NCBI RefSeq assembly: GCF_000315015.1 | Contig: NZ_BAEP01000013.1 | Coordinates: 1 to 36,005, forward strand | DNA: 36,005 bases | Direction of reading: 5' to 3' | DNA from: Paraglaciecola mesophila KMM 241 | GTDB taxonomy: Bacteria > Pseudomonadota > Gammaproteobacteria > Enterobacterales > Alteromonadaceae | Shown here: positions 1 to 6,916 of the stretch, in pieces | Position numbering within the stretch: position 1 is the first letter of the stretch | Layout: every line of letters begins with the position of its first letter | Position numbers and translations under genes: made by a program | Notes under the pieces: generated by a model | Told to the model about the DNA's origin: nothing | Databases searched by the model: none | The model's input: the letters and a program-made list of their open reading frames with translations, nothing else

Positions 1-2
1 TT

Positions 3-521
3 AAGCCTCTCATCGCAAAATCGAAAAGCCAATCCGAGTTTGAGACTCTCCTACACGAAAAGAGTAAACCCACCCCTGATTTACCTAGAAAAATAGCAGT
101 ATTGTCATGTTCATCAAACGCGAAAACAATAGAGGAAGTAGATCCCCGATATCAAGACTTGCCGTACTTCTACATATATACGACGCTCGATGGCTGTAAG
201 GTTGGAAAAGCTGATAGCACACTTCGTTTAAACAATTTGCAAGAGTTATCCAGAAGGAATGCGTTTGTATTTTGTTTGAAAAAAGATGGTAGTGATGCCC
301 TGTCGGCAGAGCGCATTGAAACCGACTTTAAGAGATATATGGGCTCTTTAGCTATCATGCCAGTTGATGGAAAAAAGGATCACTACAACCAACACTTTGC
401 TGATGTTTTGAACTTATTCGACTGCTTCATTAACAGCATATCAGAAATAGAATGCGCGGGCTCACATGCATTCGTATGCGCTGACTATGAATATACGCTA
501 CCGACCAAACGGGAGGGATAA
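3..521 (+). CDS. GIY-YIG/T5orf172-like protein, 5' end outside window
   Basis: The reading frame has no stop from base 3 to the TAA at 519-521, so the gene starts before the window and only its last 172 codons are visible; a TTG at 102 is just an internal codon. The segment from about residue 53 of the visible part reads YFYIYTTLDGCKVGKA, followed by an R-rich helix (TLRLNNLQ) and a later conserved-looking E (AERIETDF). This order of Y-x-Y, KVGKA, R and E resembles the compact T5orf172 (Mug113-like) branch of the GIY-YIG nuclease superfamily, in which KIG-x-T follows the first strand. The canonical GIY triad is not strict, so nuclease activity is uncertain. The gene is followed by repeats that look like a transposon end, so it may be cargo. 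Family assignment is by eye only. Confidence 0.5.
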   Translation, partial: KPLIAKSKSQSEFETLLHEKSKPTPDLPRKIAVLSCSSNAKTIEEVDPRYQDLPYFYIYTTLDGCKVGKADSTLRLNNLQELSRRNAFVFCLKKDGSDALSAERIETDFKRYMGSLAIMPVDGKKDHYNQHFADVLNLFDCFINSISEIECAGSHAFVCADYEYTLPTKREG

Positions 522-581
522 TCCAGGCAATCAATTTTCCTTTGATCAAATGTTACCTTTGCCATAGATGCGCTTTGGTCA

Positions 582-711
582 GTCACAAACTTTATTAACT
601 AACTCAAACATAGAACTCTTCGAAAACCTTCAATTGTCACAATCTTAATTAATTTGGGGGTACTTGTGAGGGCTTGAGCCGCGTGGTTCGTTGTCACAAA
701 CTTAATTCAAC
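582..711. mobile_element. Putative transposon end with three direct transposase-binding-type repeats
   Basis: Three copies of one motif lie in the same orientation at 582-597, 636-654 and 693-710. On the plus strand they read GTCACAAACTTTATTAA, GTCACAATCTTAATTAATT and GTCACAAACTTAATTCAA, spaced 54-57 bases apart. Repeated, similarly oriented, AT-rich sites with a GTGACA core near one end are typical of elements whose transposase binds several sites per end (Tn7/Tn5053/Tn552-like, also IS21-like). The last copy abuts the point where the marR frame stops making sense (712), which supports an element boundary within roughly 711-720. The other end and the transposase are outside the window, so family and exact terminus cannot be fixed. 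Confidence 0.5.
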
Positions 712-897
712 CTAGTCAATATTGAGCTGGTCGGCAATAACTGTTATCGGGGCATTGTCTTGCTTAACGAGTGAAAATAATACGCCGAGTTGAGTGGTGC
801 TAATGTGTAATTCACTCTTAAGCTTTCTGTCAGCCGCTTTAAACAAAGCGCCGTGAGCTAACTGCAGCAAGTGAAATATCTTAAGTTGCTTTTTCAT
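712..897 (-). pseudogene. MarR-family regulator, 3'-truncated remnant
   Basis: From the ATG at 897 the minus strand encodes 61 residues with the typical beginning of a MarR regulator: a helix (QLKIFHLLQLAHGALFKAADRKL), then ISTTQLGVLFSLVKQDNAPITVIADQLNI, which is the first part of the winged helix-turn-helix. MarR proteins are about 140-150 residues, and the next part, the recognition helix and wing (normally NSAVTxLVxRLE or similar), is missing. A stop follows directly after QLNID, exactly where the repeat-bearing end begins. This looks like a gene disrupted by insertion rather than a natural short protein. A longer reading from 954 adds a lysine- and leucine-rich N-terminus that does not fit the family. 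It lies divergent from the hydrolase at 1143 and was probably its local regulator. Confidence 0.65.
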
Positions 898-920
898 AAA
901 AACCATTTTCAAAGAACATT

Positions 921-1040
921 TATTTAATGTACGAAATAATTTTTTTAATTGCAACGATAAAGTCTATTTTTGTGTTGATACCCAGCAATTTAAAATTGAT
1001 TTATTTAACGTGCGAAATATTTTGTTTTACATGCGAAATA
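921..1040. promoter_or_regulatory. Three-copy operator between marR remnant and hydrolase
   Basis: Three similar 18-mers lie at 921-938 (TATTTAATGTACGAAATA), 1002-1019 (TATTTAACGTGCGAAATA) and 1023-1040 (TGTTTTACATGCGAAATA). Each is an imperfect palindrome with TATTT and AAATA arms, a size and form typical of MarR sites. The first is 24 bases upstream of the marR ATG; the other two are 21 bases apart (two helical turns) on the hydrolase side. A second short repeat, AGTGCTCTTA, occurs at 1043-1052 and 1064-1073. Binding by the neighbouring MarR is inferred from the layout. Confidence 0.5.
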
Positions 1041-1142
1041 AGTAGTGCTCTTATAAATAAACAGTGCTCTTAAATTGTTACAGGGCAACAAAATCTAAAT
1101 GTAGTGACTCACTGCAATCACTTTACAACGAAGAGGCTAGTT

Positions 1143-2129
1143 ATGAATAAGTCAATGCCATCGGGTATCGCATCGTCCGCGCAGTCTTTAAAAAGTATTG
1201 CAACACCAAGCGATACCGCGGACGAATTGAATACCAGAAGCGAACCTTCCATCGCTGATGAAGCTTCATCTAGCGAGTCAAGCGTTGAGCATAAAATCGT
1301 TACGGATGCTGGCCATTCTGTAGTGCTCAAGGTTTTTAGGAGTCAGCTAAAACCGGTTAAAGGTATTTGTGTGATTGCAGCAGCGACAGGCGTAGCGCAG
1401 CACCTTTATCAGGATTTCGCGGTATGGTTAACAGGCTTAGGCTTTCATGTTGTGACATTTGATTATGATGGCATTGGTTCCTCTATCGATCGCCATGTAA
1501 AGCATTGCAATAGTGACTTGTTAGGTTGGGCGAATAATGATTGTCCCGCAGTACTTAATTTTGTCGATACACACTTCAGCGGTCTCGAGTGTATTTGGAT
1601 TGGGCATAGTGTAGGCGGCCACATGCTGGGAATGATGCCTAACACTGGCCCGGTTAGCCGGGCGATTACTGTCGCTACGGGCACGGGAACGTGGTGGTAC
1701 AACTCACCACCGACTAAGCGCGTTGCGTGGTTTTTGTGGTACTTTCTAGTACCCCTCACAGTGCCGACTTTGGGCTACTTCCCTGGGGATAAGCTAAACA
1801 TCATGTGCAACTTGCCCAAGGGCGTGATGATGCAATGGCGACGTTGGTGCCTAAAAGAGGGATATGCGGTTGAGAAGGAAGGGCAGTGGCTTAAGGATCG
1901 CTTCGCCAACGTGAACTTTCCCATCAGCGCAATTGCTTTCAGTGATGATGAAATGATGTCTTTAAAAAATATCGATATGTTGCATGGTCAGTTCAGCGGT
2001 GCAAATATAACGCGGCAAACTGTAGCGCCTAAAGATGTTGGTCACAAGAGAATAGGGCATATTGGTTGGCACAAGGGGCGTTACCAAAATATGTGGGAAA
2101 AGGTATTCACGCCCTTGTTACTGAGCTAA
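1143..2129 (+). CDS. Alpha/beta hydrolase, COG4757-type
   Basis: This is a 328-residue soluble alpha/beta hydrolase. The nucleophile elbow is GHSVGGH with Ser156, preceded by ECIWI; the oxyanion strand reads IAAATGVAQHLYQDFA; and HVVTFDYDGIGSS follows as the second conserved block. The block GYFPGDKLNIMCNLPKGVMMQWRRWC and a late GHIGWHKGRYQNMW (likely catalytic His) match the uncharacterised COG4757 predicted hydrolases. I chose the ATG at 1143 because AAGAGG sits at 1131-1136; an upstream GTG at 1104 lacks such a site. No signal peptide is evident, so a cytoplasmic enzyme is likely; the substrate is unknown. The gene is divergent from the broken marR and has its operators upstream, so it may now be derepressed. 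Confidence 0.8.
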   Translation: MNKSMPSGIASSAQSLKSIATPSDTADELNTRSEPSIADEASSSESSVEHKIVTDAGHSVVLKVFRSQLKPVKGICVIAAATGVAQHLYQDFAVWLTGLGFHVVTFDYDGIGSSIDRHVKHCNSDLLGWANNDCPAVLNFVDTHFSGLECIWIGHSVGGHMLGMMPNTGPVSRAITVATGTGTWWYNSPPTKRVAWFLWYFLVPLTVPTLGYFPGDKLNIMCNLPKGVMMQWRRWCLKEGYAVEKEGQWLKDRFANVNFPISAIAFSDDEMMSLKNIDMLHGQFSGANITRQTVAPKDVGHKRIGHIGWHKGRYQNMWEKVFTPLLLS

Positions 2130-2307
2130 TGCGAACGGGGCGTCATTACAACTGTTCAACCAGTTGCTCGCAGGATATTACCCGCTAGGGTAAGGTTTTT
2201 ACCGTATATTCAGCCTTTTCATACGTAGTAGTGAACTTATTGCAGAAAATACAGGTCAACTGTTACATAATTGTTAAATAGTAACGTAAATACTTTTGTG
2301 AGAACTC

Positions 2308-2613
2308 ATGGCGTCATTATTCCCTCTTCCTAGCGTTGTAAACAACGATAATCCGAATCCGAAAAAATATACAGCGAAGGGGCGTTATCATTCGAACTTA
2401 CTAGTTGTATTAATTGCAATGGACGTATTAGGCGTGTTTGTTATGTTGATGGGGTTGCGTCAGCAGTTTCATCAGCAAGGCGTTTTACCTGAAACTATCG
2501 ACGGCCCTTATGCTGGTGTCATGATGGTCGTTGCAGGTGTGATGCTCACCTTGCCCTTTTTTATCTGGAGCTTTAAAGCCAGTTTTCGACCATTTGGAAC
2601 CCTAAACAAGTAG
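2308..2613 (+). CDS. Small two-helix membrane protein, unknown function
   Basis: I do not recognise this 101-residue protein. It has a polar, asparagine- and lysine-rich N-terminus of about 30 residues, then two hydrophobic segments (about residues 31-49, LLVVLIAMDVLGVFVMLMG, and about 70-88, AGVMMVVAGVMLTLPFFIW) separated by a polar loop. This suggests an inner-membrane hairpin. The ATG at 2308 is preceded by a weak GTGAGA ribosome-binding site. It follows the hydrolase by 178 bases and has the same strand, but no obvious functional link. Its hydrophobic pattern and absence of overlap with a better frame support it being real. Confidence 0.6.
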   Translation: MASLFPLPSVVNNDNPNPKKYTAKGRYHSNLLVVLIAMDVLGVFVMLMGLRQQFHQQGVLPETIDGPYAGVMMVVAGVMLTLPFFIWSFKASFRPFGTLNK

Positions 2614-2899
2614 CGTGCTAAGTCTTTATTGAGCAAATCTTTCTTCTTCATAATATTCAGACTTGCGTCGCCGCAGTCAAAGGCACAGTGGGGAGCATTT
2701 ATTCATTTCAAAAGACTCTCAAGAGCCATATGTGGTTCATGACGCTAGCCAAATACCCTGTAGATATAGAGTCAAACCGCTAAGTGATGTTAGCTTTTGC
2801 CGGGTATTTTTTCAGCACTTCGGAATTCCCTCGTTTGAGCAAAATCTTTAACCACAACCATTTTATGCTTTAGCGCGATTCAAAAAATTGGTCGCATAT

Positions 2900-3358
2900 T
2901 TAATCAAAAATAAAGGGTTCTTTATTCGCCTTAGCTCGGATCCAATTGAGGGAAGATCTAACCGACTGTCTTGATAGCAGGTTATCTTCTAGTTTATTTT
3001 TACCTGGGAAGGGTATCAGGCTTAGCCCTATTAACATGGTAATTAAGCCTTGCCCGGGTAAAACTAACATAATAATCCCACACACCAGTAAGCCTATCCC
3101 AATCAGAATTTTTACCATTTCAATGATGAATATTAAGCTGTTTTTGCCAGATGTTCGCTTAGGGATGATGTCAGCATTTTTACCTTTGTTTTTCCTGCGG
3201 ATAAAGTATCGTTTGTCCATGTTTGTAATGATGTAACTTATCAATATGAAATAACCAATAGAAACCGCCGACGTTATTAAAATGGTTAAGAATATGAAAT
3301 TTGGACCAAATGTATCCGTTAGATAGGTTGTCGCTTCGGTGTAATATTCTGTCAGCAC
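2900..3358 (-). CDS. Membrane protein with PGQG motif
   Basis: This 152-residue protein has an N-terminal hydrophobic segment (about 20-45), a basic cytoplasmic stretch (KRYFIRRKNKGK), a second segment (about 75-98) and then LPGQGLITMLIGLSLIPFPGKNKLEDNLL. The PGQG-x-x-T-x-x-IGL-x-L-x-x-FPGK signature is shared by a group of uncharacterised inner-membrane proteins related to the PGPGW family. The C-terminal part (RSSLNWIRAKANKEPFIF) is also typical of that group. The function is not known. It is divergent from cardiolipin synthase, with starts 48 bases apart, so the two may share a promoter region and a membrane-lipid context. Confidence 0.65.
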   Translation of the reverse strand: MLTEYYTEATTYLTDTFGPNFIFLTILITSAVSIGYFILISYIITNMDKRYFIRRKNKGKNADIIPKRTSGKNSLIFIIEMVKILIGIGLLVCGIIMLVLPGQGLITMLIGLSLIPFPGKNKLEDNLLSRQSVRSSLNWIRAKANKEPFIFD

Positions 3359-3406
3359 TTAGTTTTCCGAAATTGATTTACATAAGCATTAGTTGAGTAG
3401 GGTGTT

Positions 3407-4861
3407 ATGCAAATATTTGAACAGTGGGTCCAATGGATTAATATTCATTGGGTAACCATCATAGTTGTTTTGCATATTGGCGTGTCCATTATGTCATCGT
3501 TACATGTACTTATGTTCAAAGAAAATGAACGTACATCGTTAGCGTGGATTGGCTTAGTTATCTTTTCGCCCGTCATAGGCAGTCTATTTTATTGGCTGTT
3601 TGGTATAAATCGTATTAAGCGCTCAGCGCGCAAAAAACACCCTCAAACACTTAAGCAGGATTTTCGCTCCCCAGAACAACCCAATAAAATATCTCATATC
3701 CCGGCGTATTGGCATCCGGCGGTCATTGCAGCGCATAATATTCACCCTGTTAATTACGTTTCAGATAATAGTGTTGAACCACTGGTTAATGGTGATATGG
3801 CTTACCCAGAAATGATTCAATCCATTAATGCTGCTCATCGCTATATTGTTTTATCGAGTTACATATTTGACTGCGATTCACTTGGACAACAATTCGTAGA
3901 TGCCCTGTCTGACGCGCATCAAAGAGGAGTTATCGTTAACGTTTTATTGGACGGTGTAGGCATTGGATATAGCTGGCATAAATCAGACAGAGCCTTAAAG
4001 AAGCTTGGGGTGAAGACGGCCCGTTTTTTACCAGCTATTTCGCTTACTACTGTTCGCTTTATTAACTTACGCAATCACCGAAAAATACTTTGTGTAGACG
4101 GTGACGTAGCGTATGTCGGTGGAATGAATATAAGTAAAAATAATGAGGTGAAATCCGCTGAAGACCCGATTGATGATATCCACTTTAAAGTGACCGGTCC
4201 GGTGATTGATCAAATTAGTCAGGTATTTGCAGAAGATTGGTTTTTTGCGACCGGTGAGTTAATTGAATTTCCTTCGTTCGTACAAAATACGATAACACAA
4301 ACAAGCAATAAATCGGTTATCGCTCGGGCCATTCAAGATGGTCCCGATGAAGACCATAATAAGATACGTTGGACGTTGATTAACGCACTCGTTTGCGCAC
4401 AAACAAGTGTAAAAATTATGACTCCTTATTTTATACCGGACCAAACCCTAATGACGTCTTTACACGCTGCGGCCTTACGTGGTGTATCAGTGGAGATAAT
4501 TGTCCCTGGACACAGTAACATTCCATTTGTGGATTGGGTGATGGAAGCAAATTTCTCGCGCATAATTCAGCATGGTGTAAAAATTTATAAAAATAATAGA
4601 CCATTTGACCACAGTAAAATTGTTGTCATCGATGAAATTTGGTCATTTGTCGGCTCGACTAACTGGGATGCCAGAAGTTTGGAATTCAATTTTGAAATTA
4701 ATTTAGAATGTTTTGATAAACAACTTAATGCCAAATTGAGTGCTTTTTTTCTTTCTAAAAAACAAAAATCACTACCGGTTACGCAGCAGGAAATTAGCAA
4801 TCTACCCATCTATAAGAGGATTCGTAACAATTTGTTCCGATTATTTTCACCTTATCTTTGA
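3407..4861 (+). CDS. cls: Cardiolipin synthase (phospholipase D family)
   Basis: This 484-residue inner-membrane enzyme of the ClsA type joins two phosphatidylglycerols, or uses a related phosphatidyl donor, to make cardiolipin. Two N-terminal membrane helices (about residues 14-34 and 45-66, with FSPVIGSLFYWLFG) are followed by a basic linker. Both HKD motifs are complete: His224-x-Lys226-x4-Asp231 in HRKILCVDGD, followed by GGMN, and His402-x-Lys404-x4-Asp409 in HSKIVVIDE, followed by GSTNWD. Length and order match the family. The EEP-fold gene at 4921 follows by 59 bases on the same strand, much as ybhP follows clsB in E. coli. The PGQG membrane protein lies divergently upstream. Confidence 0.93.
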   Translation: MQIFEQWVQWINIHWVTIIVVLHIGVSIMSSLHVLMFKENERTSLAWIGLVIFSPVIGSLFYWLFGINRIKRSARKKHPQTLKQDFRSPEQPNKISHIPAYWHPAVIAAHNIHPVNYVSDNSVEPLVNGDMAYPEMIQSINAAHRYIVLSSYIFDCDSLGQQFVDALSDAHQRGVIVNVLLDGVGIGYSWHKSDRALKKLGVKTARFLPAISLTTVRFINLRNHRKILCVDGDVAYVGGMNISKNNEVKSAEDPIDDIHFKVTGPVIDQISQVFAEDWFFATGELIEFPSFVQNTITQTSNKSVIARAIQDGPDEDHNKIRWTLINALVCAQTSVKIMTPYFIPDQTLMTSLHAAALRGVSVEIIVPGHSNIPFVDWVMEANFSRIIQHGVKIYKNNRPFDHSKIVVIDEIWSFVGSTNWDARSLEFNFEINLECFDKQLNAKLSAFFLSKKQKSLPVTQQEISNLPIYKRIRNNLFRLFSPYL

Positions 4862-4920
4862 TAGGGTTATTCAGTCACCAGACCTTTGTATAATCTTGTT
4901 TGCTAGGGGGCGGTATAGTC

Positions 4921-5694
4921 ATGCTTAAGAGTCGTTATTGCGCTTTGGAGTCTGTGAAAATAATGGGGCATGCACCCAACCAAGTTATGGGGCCGAACAT
5001 TGAGCTTTTACTGTGGAATGTTTTCAAATGCAAAAAAAAGGGCTGGTTAGAGGATTTCAAATTTCTTTCTAGTGACAAAGATTTAATCCTCTTACAAGAA
5101 GCGATATTGAATTCACCTTATGATGTCGACTTCAAAAAGTCGCTACAACATCAATGGATGATGGCGCGCAGTTTTAAAAACGTGAAAACGAATATTGAAA
5201 CGGGCGTTAAGACAGGATCGACTGTTGCGGCACAGCAACATTACTTTTCGGTGTCGAAGCCTAGCGAGCCTGTTTTTCAGACAAAAAAAATGTTGTTAGC
5301 AACGGTGTATCCATTGCCCACACTAGGGCAGTCGCTGCTCGTGGTAAATTCTCACCTAATTAATTTTGTTTCTTTTGATAAGTTCAGTATGCACCTGAAC
5401 CAAGTATTTCACATGCTGGAAAATCATGATGGACCCATATTGTTAGCGGGTGACTTCAATACCTGGAATGGCAAAAGATTACGTTACTTTAATCACTTAG
5501 CGAAATCGTTTTCGTTAGACGAAGTGAGGATGGAGCGTAAACCAAGGTTCAATCATTTGTTTCAGCACCTTGATCATATATATTTTCGCGGATTAAAGGT
5601 TGTGAACGCTAACGTGCATACGAATATTCACTCTTCTGATCATTATCCAATCAGCTTGTCGTTGCAAACGCTAAATCCAGTTTCTGAAAAGTAA
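4921..5694 (+). CDS. Endonuclease/exonuclease/phosphatase (EEP) family protein
   Basis: This 257-residue protein carries the ordered EEP motifs: LLWNVFK (metal-proximal Asn), LILLQEA (metal-ligand Glu), VVNSHL (His), LAGDFNTWN (Asp and Asn), LDHIYFRG and SSDHYPIS (catalytic Asp-His). The fold hydrolyses phosphodiesters in nucleic acids or lipid headgroups. Position behind cardiolipin synthase and likeness to the clsB-ybhP arrangement suggest a membrane-lipid or envelope role rather than DNA repair, but this is inference. The ATG at 4921 has AGGGGG at 4905-4910; a TTG at 4900 overlaps that site and is less likely. No signal peptide or clear membrane helix is seen. Confidence 0.85.
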   Translation: MLKSRYCALESVKIMGHAPNQVMGPNIELLLWNVFKCKKKGWLEDFKFLSSDKDLILLQEAILNSPYDVDFKKSLQHQWMMARSFKNVKTNIETGVKTGSTVAAQQHYFSVSKPSEPVFQTKKMLLATVYPLPTLGQSLLVVNSHLINFVSFDKFSMHLNQVFHMLENHDGPILLAGDFNTWNGKRLRYFNHLAKSFSLDEVRMERKPRFNHLFQHLDHIYFRGLKVVNANVHTNIHSSDHYPISLSLQTLNPVSEK

Positions 5695-5756
5695 CTTAGC
5701 TCTGATTCTATTTGAATGTCTAGGAACCAATTCAACGATAGGGGATTGTCATTGAA

Positions 5757-5805
5757 TTGATTTTGATCACTAAACTGTCATTGGGCGCGGACTATACTTA
5801 ACCCC
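5757..5805 (+). promoter_or_regulatory. FNR-like class II promoter of the usp gene
   Basis: TTGATTTTGATCAC at 5757-5770 matches nine of the ten specified positions of the FNR/ANR consensus TTGAT-N4-ATCAA. A good -10 hexamer, TATACT, lies at 5793-5798. A start near 5805 would put the site centre (5763.5) at about -41.5, the standard class II activator position; no good -35 hexamer is present, as expected for such a promoter. It drives the UspA-like gene 81 bases downstream. CRP binding is an alternative but the half-sites fit FNR better. Confidence 0.55.
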
Positions 5806-5885
5806 TTGCGATAAAGGCGAGTCTGTTTGGGTGAGGCTTGTAGCGTTATTTCACAAACACACTTTACATTGTCTAGGAGAGTAAT

Positions 5886-6317
5886 ATGCGATCACGTACT
5901 ATTTTATGGCCTACGGATTTTTCCGATACTGCGTCACATGCTTTGCAATACGTCGTTGAAATGGCGAATTTATATCAAGTGGGAATTCGTATTTTGCACG
6001 TCATTGAGCAGCCTACAGGAAATGAGAATTACATGATCCTTACGATCACTCCTTCTGAATTAGCTAAGAATATGGAAGATGCTGCCGCAACTAAAATGCA
6101 TGATTTATTAAGTCAGTTAGATACGAGTTTAAAGGTTGAGACGATTATCCGGCACGGAGATGCGGTGGATGAAATCTTGGCTGAAACCAATAGCGATGAT
6201 ATTGGTATGGTGGTTATCGCCAGCCACGGAAGAACCGGCATGTCTCATTTTTTGCATGATAATGTTGCCGAAGCGATTGTCAAAAAAGCGAACTGCCCAG
6301 TACTCGTAGTCAAATAA
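5886..6317 (+). CDS. Universal stress protein, UspA family
   Basis: This single Usp domain of 143 residues begins RTILWPTDFSDTASHALQYVVEMA, has the central IRHGDAVDEIL block, and ends VVIASHGRTGMSHFLHDNVAEAIVKKANCPVLVVK. This is the usual length and order for a cytoplasmic UspA-like protein acting in stress survival. The nucleotide-binding loop G-x2-G-x9-G-S/T is incomplete: GRTG is present but the later Gly-Ser is Asp-Asn (HDNVAEA). ATP binding may therefore be weak or absent. The start is supported by AGGAGA at 5876-5881. An FNR-like site upstream suggests induction under low oxygen. Confidence 0.9.
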   Translation: MRSRTILWPTDFSDTASHALQYVVEMANLYQVGIRILHVIEQPTGNENYMILTITPSELAKNMEDAAATKMHDLLSQLDTSLKVETIIRHGDAVDEILAETNSDDIGMVVIASHGRTGMSHFLHDNVAEAIVKKANCPVLVVK

Positions 6318-6708
6318 AAGGGTTAAATCAATGCCTATTTATATTAGGCTGTGATAGCACTTCATAGTCGCAGACTGATCGCCTAGTGCGGTAAAGCTCT
6401 GGTGAAAGGCATAGTAAAAATAAAAAGATAACTGAATGCCTGGCGCCACTTAATAGTCATGCGCAAGGGCATTCAGGTTTGGCAAAAGTTACGCCGACAA
6501 TCCCCCCAATAATCTCGGTGAAACCTATTTGCTATAGTGTCCTCAAATTCATTCTGTAGCTAACACTTGTCATTTCTACAGGGTAGGTTCTGCTGACGAA
6601 CTTAGTTCAAATCATTCCCCTTGCAGTTAACAAACGGTCTATATTATTTTGCAAAATAAAGTCAAATAGAATACGATTCATATATGTTTTATATGTAAAG
6701 TGTATGTC
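6318..6708. other. Gene-free stretch with inverted repeats
   Basis: No credible gene is visible between usp and the ParD-like gene. The stretch holds a weak hairpin at 6333-6349 (GCCTA/TAGGC), a 9-bp perfect inverted repeat CTGAATGCC (6432-6440) with GGCATTCAG (6468-6476) enclosing TGGCGCCA (6441-6448), and a perfect 16-bp palindrome at 6644-6659. None is followed by a strong T-run. Confidence 0.5.
6644..6707 (+). promoter_or_regulatory. Candidate operator of the parD-like/map pair
   Basis: A perfect 16-bp palindrome, TTATTTTGCAAAATAA, lies at 6644-6659. Further down, TATATGT occurs at 6681-6687 and again at 6690-6696, with a related GTATGT at 6702-6707, just before the ATG at 6709. Ribbon-helix-helix proteins commonly bind short repeated half-sites over their own promoter, so autoregulation is plausible. 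This is inferred from position only. Confidence 0.4.
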
Positions 6709-6915
6709 ATGGGAATTATAAAAATATCTGACGAAGTTCACGACGAAGTGCGAAAAAGCTGTCATGTCATGTCTCGTTCTATCAATGCGCAAGCTGAATT
6801 TTGGATAAAAATGGGGCGATTAGCAGAGTTAAATCCTACTTTAACGTTCTCAGAAATTATTGTTAAAGAACTGGAAAATGCCAACGCTGACACTGTTTTA
6901 AAAGTTGTGAAATAG
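6709..6915 (+). CDS. ParD-like ribbon-helix-helix protein
   Basis: From the ATG at 6709 this gives 68 residues: a beta-strand IIKISDEVHDEVRK, then SRSINAQAEFWIKMGRLAELNP and LTFSEIIVKELE. This matches the ParD-like antitoxin family, whose members bind DNA as ribbon-helix-helix dimers. No ParE-type toxin follows; instead a methionine aminopeptidase starts one base after the stop (TAG 6913-6915, ATG 6917), so the two genes are almost certainly cotranscribed and translationally coupled. A GTG at 6700 would add three residues; neither start has a convincing Shine-Dalgarno. The likely role is autorepressor of the pair; whether it neutralises the peptidase is untested. Confidence 0.75.
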   Translation: MGIIKISDEVHDEVRKSCHVMSRSINAQAEFWIKMGRLAELNPTLTFSEIIVKELENANADTVLKVVK

Positions 6916-6916
6916 T

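Noticed and set aside
2663-2851. 62-codon frame on the plus strand
   Set aside because: TTG start with no ribosome-binding site, no family resemblance, arginine-rich start unlike neighbours; probably chance.
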